Part shown: in pieces, positions 1-5,858 of the stretch
Layout of the letters: each line of letters starts with the position of its first letter
Numbering within the stretch: position 1 is the first letter of the stretch
Assembly (NCBI GenBank): GCA_964431285.1
Contig: CAYSJO010000087.1
Coordinates: 1-7,269 of the forward strand
DNA: 7,269 nt
Reading direction: 5' to 3'
From: CAUZFZ01 sp964431285
Lineage (GTDB): Bacteria > Planctomycetota > Planctomycetia > Planctomycetales > Planctomycetaceae
Notes under the pieces: model-generated
Database searches by the model: none
The model's input: only the letters and a program-made list of their open reading frames with translations
Told to the model about the DNA's origin: nothing
Program-made: the position numbers and the translations under genes

Positions 1-47
1 GATTGCAGGGCATCAGGACTCGTAGCCTCGTCCACTACGACTGGAGG

Positions 48-2417
48 TTAATCGGTACGCAGTTTCAGTACGTAGCCAGGACGCTTCTTCATCATCAATG
101 CCGCGTGGCTGTAGAACGGATAAACGCTCCATTCGACGCACGCGACGAGGTCCGGTTTGCCGTCGCCGTCGAAGTCGCCGGGCCAGGGGTGCGGGCCGTG
201 ATTGGTGATGCGGATCGGCTCACCGAAGCAGCGCATGGTGACGGGGGCAGCGAACTCGGGGTCAGTCTTCGTGCCCACGTTTCGCAGCAGATAGATGCTT
301 CCGCCGTCTTTCGTTCCGTTGTGCGAGCCGGCCACGCTGTAAATCAAATCCTGCAGGCCATCCGAATCCCAGTCGATCGCGCGGAAGGATTCCGTCCAAT
401 GCGAGCGGCGTGAGACGATCGCGTCGTTGATCTCGCGGCCGTCGGCCAGTTGCAGCGCGTGACCCTTGCGTAATCGCAGTGTTCCTTCTTCGCCGCGGTA
501 TTGAACAAACAGCGTTGCGACCGGTCGGTGGCCGTCGTGGCTGATGAGGTCCGCAAGGCCATCGCCGTTGAAGTCGGCCACCGCCGCACCGGTTCGCCAC
601 AAGAAGGGACGTTCTTCTTCGTAGGGATACACACCGTTGTTCGATTTCGGATCGAGTGCCCGCGTCGCCGATCGCTTTCGAAGCTCCTTCGAGTCCGGAA
701 AGCCGTCGCACATGATCTGCCGGCGCGGACCGAATTTCGGCTCATTGGACGTCCCGACGTTGCGATACCAGAAGATGCGGTTCGTCTCATTCGGGCAAAC
801 CAGGTCCTGCCGGCCGTCCCCGTCCCAGTCGACGAAGTTCGGGTAGGGATAGCCCATGTCGTGCCAGTTGTCGGGCGGGCCGAGTATCTTGTTGCGAACG
901 AACCGGATCGGTTTCCCTTCCGAGAGAATCCGATTCGGCTCGCGGAATGCGGGACGCCGTTTATTCCCCTCATTGATGACGATTCGCGGCCATCCGTACC
1001 CGCCGCCAACCAGCAGATCCACGTCTCCATCGTTGTCCCAGTCGCACAGGCACGGCCAGGCCTGATCGCTCAGCGACATCACGGCCGACATCGATTCAGC
1101 GCGTCCCACACGCCGCACCCCGCCAGCCTGAAGTTCAAACAACGACAGCTCTTGAAACACGCCATGCTGGACAATCAATCCGGACCGATTGTCGTTGGAC
1201 CAGGCAGCGACCTGCGAAACGTCCGGCACGTCGACTCCGGTCAAAAGCTGCTCGTCACCAAATCGAGGCGGCGTCTCGCCGAGATTGGCTCGCCAGGCCA
1301 CCCGGTAGAAATCGGGCTGCACGGACCGGCCGCCCCGAAGGCAAACCGCGTCCAGACGCCCATCGCCGTTCACGTCGAGGAAACATGGCTTTCGTCCCGC
1401 ATTCAGTTTCACCGCTGGAGCCGCGAGAAACGGCCAGCCATCCGGGTTCTTGTTTCGTAGATACCGACCATCGACCACCAGGTCGGTTGCTCCGTCATCA
1501 TCAAGATCGATCGCACGGCAAGCGCTCCAGCCAGAAACACGTGCCGTTCCCGCGGGCTCAAACCTCGGTATCCCGCCGGCGTCCCGCTGATCCGATTGCA
1601 GATAGAACTCGGCCGCGTTCGCACCTTTCCGCGTAACCACCAGGTCGAGTTTGCCGTCGCGATTCAAGTCAGCGAAATCAGACGCCATGTATGTGTGGCT
1701 GAGGAACTGCGGCTTGTCGGACTCGGCGGGTACGTGCCGCAAGCGCATGAGGTCACCAAACTGAAAACCACCGGCAGATGTGCGCGGGTAACAGATGACT
1801 CCGTCCCATGGCCATCCCGGACGATACGCGTAGTTCCATGTCCCCGTCAGATCGAGTCGTCCGTCTCCGTTCAAATCATAGAGCCCCGCCAGGAACGGCA
1901 CGGCGATCGGTCGTGGTTGCGAGGCGTTGTAGCGCAACAGATCACCGATGCCGATCTGCGGGGTGAACCTTCGCGGTTCCAGAGGCGGTCTCTGCAGGAC
2001 CGATCGGAACTGGATTTCAAACTCTGCATATCGAGGATCGGCGACAACAAACTCGATGCGGCCAACATCGCCGTACGCAAAGTCCTCAGACAGGGTATGC
2101 GGCACAACCTCGCCCGTTGCAACATCCCGTACCTCGATCGAATTGGGATCCAGAACACCCTCGACACCTGCCTTTCGCAGGTATCCCGGGAAGTCGATCC
2201 GCGGGTCGAGCGGAGTGTTGGCGTACTCAAGCGGAGCTGTGACTGACAGCCGCAGTCGCACAGTTGACGGTTCAGATGCCGCCGCATTCGTCGTCGCCAG
2301 AACGGTGACGGCAGTTACCGCGAAGTGCCACCACGGGTCGATTGTTTTTGTCGGCGACGAAACCGCCTTCGACATCGACAACCAGGTCATCAGGTGGATC
2401 ATTCTCTGCTGAATCAT
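48..2417 (-). CDS. Secreted FG-GAP/VCBS repeat (beta-propeller-like) protein
   Basis: A 789-residue protein of unknown substrate. Residues about 28-48 form an export signal: a hydrophobic run, then an alanine-rich end with likely cleavage near AAAS-EP. Residues about 50-150 look like a beta-rich domain (it includes EYANTPLDPRIDF and LDPNSIEVRDV) that I have no firm name for. The rest is FG-GAP/VCBS repeats. Loops of the form D-x-[DN]-x-D-G-x-x-D-[LA] begin near residues 181, 250, 304, 348, 459, 530, 615, 682 and 748, and a degenerate unit (AWSNDNRSGL) lies at 405-414. In this family such loops bind calcium and sit in propeller blades. The start at 2417 has GAAAGAA seven bases upstream. Later in-frame ATGs at 2402, 2390 and 2375 are possible, and the last gives a tidier signal peptide. 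The gene is divergent from the glycan-enzyme operon, so a role in binding glycans or proteins outside the cytoplasm is inferred. No frameshift or truncation is seen. Confidence 0.88.
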   Translation of the reverse strand: MIQQRMIHLMTWLSMSKAVSSPTKTIDPWWHFAVTAVTVLATTNAAASEPSTVRLRLSVTAPLEYANTPLDPRIDFPGYLRKAGVEGVLDPNSIEVRDVATGEVVPHTLSEDFAYGDVGRIEFVVADPRYAEFEIQFRSVLQRPPLEPRRFTPQIGIGDLLRYNASQPRPIAVPFLAGLYDLNGDGRLDLTGTWNYAYRPGWPWDGVICYPRTSAGGFQFGDLMRLRHVPAESDKPQFLSHTYMASDFADLNRDGKLDLVVTRKGANAAEFYLQSDQRDAGGIPRFEPAGTARVSGWSACRAIDLDDDGATDLVVDGRYLRNKNPDGWPFLAAPAVKLNAGRKPCFLDVNGDGRLDAVCLRGGRSVQPDFYRVAWRANLGETPPRFGDEQLLTGVDVPDVSQVAAWSNDNRSGLIVQHGVFQELSLFELQAGGVRRVGRAESMSAVMSLSDQAWPCLCDWDNDGDVDLLVGGGYGWPRIVINEGNKRRPAFREPNRILSEGKPIRFVRNKILGPPDNWHDMGYPYPNFVDWDGDGRQDLVCPNETNRIFWYRNVGTSNEPKFGPRRQIMCDGFPDSKELRKRSATRALDPKSNNGVYPYEEERPFLWRTGAAVADFNGDGLADLISHDGHRPVATLFVQYRGEEGTLRLRKGHALQLADGREINDAIVSRRSHWTESFRAIDWDSDGLQDLIYSVAGSHNGTKDGGSIYLLRNVGTKTDPEFAAPVTMRCFGEPIRITNHGPHPWPGDFDGDGKPDLVACVEWSVYPFYSHAALMMKKRPGYVLKLRTD

Positions 2418-2424
2418 TCGTCAG

Positions 2425-2431
2425 TTCTTTC
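2425..2431 (-). promoter_or_regulatory. Possible ribosome binding site for the FG-GAP gene
   Basis: On the minus strand this reads GAAAGAA, seven bases before the ATG at 2417. It is a weak purine-rich Shine-Dalgarno match. It is better placed than anything in front of the later in-frame ATGs (2402, 2390, 2375), so it favours the longest start. Confidence 0.35.
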
Positions 2432-2482
2432 ACTGGCAGACGCAGGGATATACGTTAACCGGAACGGAGTTCACCTCGTCAT

Positions 2483-2496
2483 AACTCGGTCGAGTT
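2483..2496. promoter_or_regulatory. Operator-like dyad AACTCG-GT-CGAGTT
   Basis: Two perfect 6-base inverted arms flank a 2-base centre, within the divergent intergenic region and about 33 bases before the plus-strand ATG at 2529. The size and placement suit a site for a dimeric transcription factor that could control one or both directions. No regulator gene is present to pair with it, and a dyad this short can occur by chance. Confidence 0.25.
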
Positions 2497-2512
2497 CTGC
2501 TGCGCGCCCAGC

Positions 2513-2519
2513 GAAAGAG
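2513..2519 (+). promoter_or_regulatory. Ribosome binding site of the DUF4838 gene
   Basis: GAAAGAG lies nine bases before the ATG at 2529. It supports this start over the in-frame ATG at 2325, which would place 68 non-conserved-looking residues over the head of the divergent gene. Confidence 0.5.
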
Positions 2520-2528
2520 CCATTCAAC

Positions 2529-4469
2529 ATGAGCCGCACATTCACCGCTGTCTTGATTGTGTCGTCGGGAGTACAAGTCGGGATCTGCGGAGACGGGCCG
2601 GCAAGATCGCTTCCCGTCGACACGATCCGCACGTGGTCGATCATCGTCAGCGGTGACGTAGCGCCTTGCCAGAAATACGCCGCAGAAGAGTTTCAGTATT
2701 TCTATCGGGAGGCAACGCAGGCAACACTTGCCGTGAAGGCATCCGCCACAAAGCAGAGTGGCCACATTTTTATCGGCCCTGGTGCAGCGTTGAAGACAAG
2801 TCCACTCGGCCATCTCATGGACCGGGCTTACGACGAGGAAGAGCTGCGAATCGTTGTTACTGAAGACAACATCGCCATCACGGGCGGATCGCGCGGAACG
2901 CTCTACGGTGTCTATACGTTTCTGGAAGACTATCTCGGTGTGCGGTTTCTAACGGCCGATGTCGCACATGTGCCAAAGACTGCCGTGACGCAGACGATTC
3001 CGCTGATCGATCGAACCTATAAGCCCCCTTTTGCGTATCGGTTCTATCTGAAAACTGAAGTGATGAAGGATCCGATCTTCGCAGTGCGGCGTCGGCAGAA
3101 TGCGGCCAGTCAGTATGGGCCGAAGGAGCAGCGAATCCCTGAGCGACTCGGTAGTGAAGCAACGGGCGGTGTCTTCCTGCATAACAATTTCATGCTTTCC
3201 ACTTCGTTCACAGAACATCCAGAGTACTTCTCGCTTCGCGATGGCAAACGCGCCCCGTTGCAACCTTGTCTGACGCATCCGGAAGTCCGGCGTACCGTCA
3301 CCAGGCGGATACTTGGCAGTCTCGACGGTTATGCACCGGGATCCACCATTCCTCTGGCGCAGAACGACAATGGCAGCCCCTGTCTGTGTCAACGTTGCGC
3401 TGCGGCGCAGCGGGAAGGCGATGCGCCTGGCTCTTTTCGAATGCCCGACAAACCACTGGGCGTTTCGGTCGAGAATACTCGACACGGCCCGCCGTCGGCT
3501 GTGGTCATCGACTTTGTCAATCATGTTGCCGAAGCGGTGGCCGATGAGAGACTGGATCTGTGGGTCGGCACAGAAGCCTATGCATACACCATGATGCCGC
3601 CGCGGAAAACCAGGACGCGGTCCAACGTCAAGGTGCAGGTCGCGACATACCATTGCAGCGTGGTGTATTCGCTTGACGACCCTCGCAGTTCGATCAACCG
3701 GCAGTTCAACGAGTACCTGGCCGGGTGGCGAAACGTATGCGACCATCTTTTGATCTGGTCGTACGACATGAATCCGCGTGAGTACTTGCTGCCGTTTCCC
3801 AACATGCGATCGCAGCCGGTCAACCTGCGTGCGTTCGTCCGTAACAACGGTCGTGGAGTTTTTATGCAGGGCACTGCAGAAAACACGGAATTCAGCGACC
3901 TGCGTGCTTACGTGACGACCTCGCTGCTCTGGAACCCATCCCAGGACGCCGACAGACTGACCGATGAATTCCTGTCCCTTTTCTACGGCCGCTCAGCCCG
4001 ACCAGTTCGTGAGTGGATTGACCTGTTCCACGATCAGGCGGAAGCGTCTGGCAGCGAATCGAACATCAATGCGACCGCGAAACATTATGGGCTTGATGCT
4101 GCGCTGGGGAAACGAGGTCTGGAGCTGTTTGAAGAAGCGATCCAGCTTGCTGAGAGCGAGACGATTCGAGACCGCGTGGAAAAGATTTCGGTGACGGCAC
4201 TGCGGCTGGCACTCGAGCCCATCTGGTGGAACGCCATCGAAGCTCCGCGTCGAGCACGCATCCTGAAGACAACTGTTGAACAGGAACGCATCGCGGTCGA
4301 TGCCAGCGTTCTGCCGCGGTTTCGTGAGATGGCAACTAAACTGTTTGTGCTTGCCGAAAAGCACGGTATGCACGCATACAAAGAAGGCGGACAGCGAGCG
4401 GCAGCTCGGAATCTGGTGTTTTCCTATTTGAAACTGCCGCAGGAAACGCAGGAAGGCACGAAGAAATGA
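2529..4469 (+). CDS. Secreted DUF4838-domain protein, glycosidase-like
   Basis: A 646-residue protein. It begins with a short hydrophobic export segment (about residues 5-20). Residues about 35-145 look like the N-terminal domain seen in GH20/GH67-type enzymes: AAEEFQYFYREAT, FIGPG, then ITGGSRGTLYGVYTFLEDYLGVRF. The DUF4838 region follows (about 160-495), with TEHPEYFSLRDGKR (228-241), CLTHPEV (247-253), a CxCxxC cluster at 285, 287 and 290 within NDNGSPCLCQRC, TEAYAYTMMPP (348-358) and a core containing LLIWSYDMN (407-415). The C-terminal part is mostly helical. Some DUF4838 proteins are, from memory, endo-beta-N-acetylglucosaminidases acting on N-glycans (CAZy GH163). Whether this one shares that activity is inference, and I cannot assign catalytic residues with certainty. 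The stop overlaps the next start (ATGA), implying translational coupling in an operon. The start at 2529 is chosen for its GAAAGAG site and because it places the signal segment at the N terminus. Confidence 0.88.
   Translation: MSRTFTAVLIVSSGVQVGICGDGPARSLPVDTIRTWSIIVSGDVAPCQKYAAEEFQYFYREATQATLAVKASATKQSGHIFIGPGAALKTSPLGHLMDRAYDEEELRIVVTEDNIAITGGSRGTLYGVYTFLEDYLGVRFLTADVAHVPKTAVTQTIPLIDRTYKPPFAYRFYLKTEVMKDPIFAVRRRQNAASQYGPKEQRIPERLGSEATGGVFLHNNFMLSTSFTEHPEYFSLRDGKRAPLQPCLTHPEVRRTVTRRILGSLDGYAPGSTIPLAQNDNGSPCLCQRCAAAQREGDAPGSFRMPDKPLGVSVENTRHGPPSAVVIDFVNHVAEAVADERLDLWVGTEAYAYTMMPPRKTRTRSNVKVQVATYHCSVVYSLDDPRSSINRQFNEYLAGWRNVCDHLLIWSYDMNPREYLLPFPNMRSQPVNLRAFVRNNGRGVFMQGTAENTEFSDLRAYVTTSLLWNPSQDADRLTDEFLSLFYGRSARPVREWIDLFHDQAEASGSESNINATAKHYGLDAALGKRGLELFEEAIQLAESETIRDRVEKISVTALRLALEPIWWNAIEAPRRARILKTTVEQERIAVDASVLPRFREMATKLFVLAEKHGMHAYKEGGQRAAARNLVFSYLKLPQETQEGTKK
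4450..4456 (+). promoter_or_regulatory. Ribosome binding site for the ATG at 4466
   Basis: AGGAAGG lies nine bases before the ATG at 4466, inside the last codons of the DUF4838 gene. It is a good Shine-Dalgarno match and, with the ATGA overlap, supports coupled translation of the next gene. Confidence 0.55.
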
Positions 4470-5815
4470 GCCATTGTCATTCAGTGTGTTCGTCCAGTTC
4501 GTTTAACAGCAAACTGAAGGTACCTGTGTTTCTGGACGAACACAGTCTCTTTCGGCTTGCCGCTCAATCACTACTGGTTCTCTTTGTGTCTTCCTGCGTT
4601 CTTTGTCGCAATTCCCTGGCAGAGAATCTCCTGCCGGATCCCGGTTTCACCAACGTCAGCGAGCTCGCGGATCGACCTGAAACCAACGGCTGGAACTGGC
4701 AACGCATTGAAGAGCCGTGCGAGGTCCGCATCGATCAGAACAAGGCGAGGCTGCAGGGCGGCCGAGTATTCCTGCACTCGGCCGAATTGCCCGTGGACGC
4801 AGGTATGATCTACAACGCGCAGCTCGAAGCGTCGGGCGATGCAGAAGTTGCCGTGGAGGTCCTGTGGTGGAAAGAGGACGGTTTACCAACACACGTGCAC
4901 AGATCGATCCTGGTCGAGTCGACCCGACTTACTGCAACCACCACGAAACTCACGGGACGCATCCGGTCGCCCAGCGATGCAGCGACCGCTTACGTTCGCG
5001 TCGCGGTTCACGAAGGCCAGGCTGTTCTTGAGTCACCCGCTCTGCTCGCCGCTGCTGGTGAACTGTTGCTGAAGCTTGATGCAGCGGCGCCCGGTCCAGA
5101 ACCAGATGCGAAATGGAGAGACCTGACTGGACGCAACAAAGACTTCGTTCTGCAATCCGTCGGTCACTCAGCAGAAAGCAGCAGTTACCGGTTTAACACA
5201 CCCGGCGCGTCGTGCATTGGTGATCTCAGGGATGCAACGCGATTCCACTTCGAAACGGACCAGTCGGCGGGCGCCGGTCGCGGATCGCCGTTCACCGTCG
5301 TCCTGTACGCGAAGCTTACCGGCAGGTCCGGCGGTGGCATCGTCAACAAGATCGACGATCCAACAAAGGGCGGCTGGTCGATCGGCCTGGCGTGGGACGA
5401 GTTCGGGCTCGATCGGATTTCGACACTCCAGCAATCCGACACCAGTCAGAACCGGACCATCAACGGCTTTCCGGGCCTCGCCGGTCAAGGTCGCGATGTC
5501 AAGCTCGGCGCGACGGACGGCGGCTTTCACCTGTACGTCATCCATCTCACTGGAAGCGGCGGGCGCGACGGTTCGGTCTACTTTGATGGCAATGAAAAAC
5601 CACTGCCGCTTGGACCGTGGCCGTTTGGCGTACTTTCGTCTGGTTCTGTTCGCAACGATGCACCACTCCGCATCGGATCATTCAACGTGGCCGGTTTCCG
5701 CGGCGAGGTCGGCTTCGTCGAAATCTGGTCCGGCAGTCGACTGCGGGACGGCATGACGCCCGCCGAATACTCGACGCGCCGCTACAACAACGGTTCGCCG
5801 CGGCGCGCGAAATAA
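4466..5815 (+). CDS. Secreted carbohydrate-binding-like and LamG-like protein
   Basis: A 449-residue protein, probably binding rather than catalytic. Residues 31-47 are a hydrophobic export segment. Cleavage is either after SLA at 52 or, if VSSC (41-44) is a lipobox, at Cys44 to give a lipoprotein. Residues about 53-195 resemble a carbohydrate-binding beta-sandwich: NLLPDPGF opening, NGWNW, then alternating strands ending AYVRVAVHEGQAVLESPALL. Residues about 200-435 resemble a LamG/concanavalin A-like jelly roll: LKLDAAAPG, WRDLTGRNKDF, SPFTVVLYAKL, GGIVNKIDD, GGWSIGLAWDEF, GSVYFDGNEKPL, APLRIGSFN and GEVGFVEIWSG. No catalytic motif is visible. The first 20 residues (Ser- and Cys-rich) precede the signal. 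A GTG at 4526 with GAAGG five bases upstream would give a more normal signal peptide, so the true start is uncertain. It sits between two enzyme-like genes, which suggests substrate capture or anchoring. Confidence 0.82.
   Translation: MSHCHSVCSSSSFNSKLKVPVFLDEHSLFRLAAQSLLVLFVSSCVLCRNSLAENLLPDPGFTNVSELADRPETNGWNWQRIEEPCEVRIDQNKARLQGGRVFLHSAELPVDAGMIYNAQLEASGDAEVAVEVLWWKEDGLPTHVHRSILVESTRLTATTTKLTGRIRSPSDAATAYVRVAVHEGQAVLESPALLAAAGELLLKLDAAAPGPEPDAKWRDLTGRNKDFVLQSVGHSAESSSYRFNTPGASCIGDLRDATRFHFETDQSAGAGRGSPFTVVLYAKLTGRSGGGIVNKIDDPTKGGWSIGLAWDEFGLDRISTLQQSDTSQNRTINGFPGLAGQGRDVKLGATDGGFHLYVIHLTGSGGRDGSVYFDGNEKPLPLGPWPFGVLSSGSVRNDAPLRIGSFNVAGFRGEVGFVEIWSGSRLRDGMTPAEYSTRRYNNGSPRRAK
4485..4544 (+). 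other. 13-base inverted repeat around an alternative start
   Basis: TGTGTTCGTCCAG at 4485-4497 is exactly complementary to CTGGACGAACACA at 4532-4544, with a 34-base loop. The loop contains a small GTTT/AAAC inner stem (4501-4504 with 4511-4514), a GAAGG motif (4516-4520) and a GTG (4526) in frame with the LamG-like gene. No T-tract follows, so it does not look like an intrinsic terminator. It could be a translational control hairpin, or chance. Confidence 0.4.
4516..4520 (+). promoter_or_regulatory. Alternative ribosome binding site for the GTG at 4526
   Basis: GAAGG lies five bases before the in-frame GTG at 4526. Using it would shorten the LamG-like protein by 20 residues and place the hydrophobic signal close to the N terminus. 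It competes with the AGGAAGG/ATG pair at 4450-4468. Confidence 0.3.
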
Positions 5816-5844
5816 ACTGTAATGCTATATCTCATCCGATGACC

Positions 5845-5850
5845 GGGGAG
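5845..5850 (+). promoter_or_regulatory. Ribosome binding site of the TIM-barrel gene
   Basis: GGGGAG lies eight bases before the ATG at 5859, within the 43-base gap after the preceding stop. It fixes the start of the last gene, whose product begins with a clear signal peptide. Confidence 0.6.
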
Positions 5851-5858
5851 TTATTCGA

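Larger units (their letters stand above)
2418..2528. promoter_or_regulatory. Divergent intergenic region, likely promoters for both directions
   Basis: This 111-base gap separates the heads of two divergent genes, so it must hold or overlap the upstream signals of both. On the plus strand TATACG (around 2450-2455) is a possible -10 element, but I see no convincing -35 partner. On the minus strand I see no good sigma70 pair. The region contains a 14-base dyad, annotated separately. The function is inferred from position; exact promoters cannot be called by eye. Confidence 0.5.

Noticed and set aside
20..40. 6-base stem (20-25 with 35-40) downstream of the FG-GAP stop, considered as a terminator
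   Set aside because: The stem is short, the 9-base loop is large, and no T-tract follows on the minus strand. Only 47 bases beyond the gene are visible.
501..1460. 319-codon plus-strand open frame opposite the FG-GAP gene
   Set aside because: It is fully antisense to a gene with clear repeated protein motifs, lacks any recognisable domain, and is the expected shadow in GC-rich coding sequence.
1596..2246. 216-codon plus-strand open frame opposite the FG-GAP gene
   Set aside because: Same antisense shadow; no domain, signal or ribosome site that competes with the FG-GAP reading.
2325..2528. 68-codon upstream extension of the DUF4838 frame
   Set aside because: It overlaps the head of the divergent gene, would bury the export signal, and a better start with a ribosome site exists at 2529.
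2949..3746. 265-codon minus-strand open frame inside the DUF4838 gene
   Set aside because: It is antisense to well-recognised DUF4838 motifs and has no family features of its own.
5816..5858. Gap between the LamG-like and TIM-barrel genes, checked for a terminator or promoter
   Set aside because: No hairpin with a T-tract and no convincing promoter pair; only the ribosome site is evident, so co-transcription is the simpler reading.
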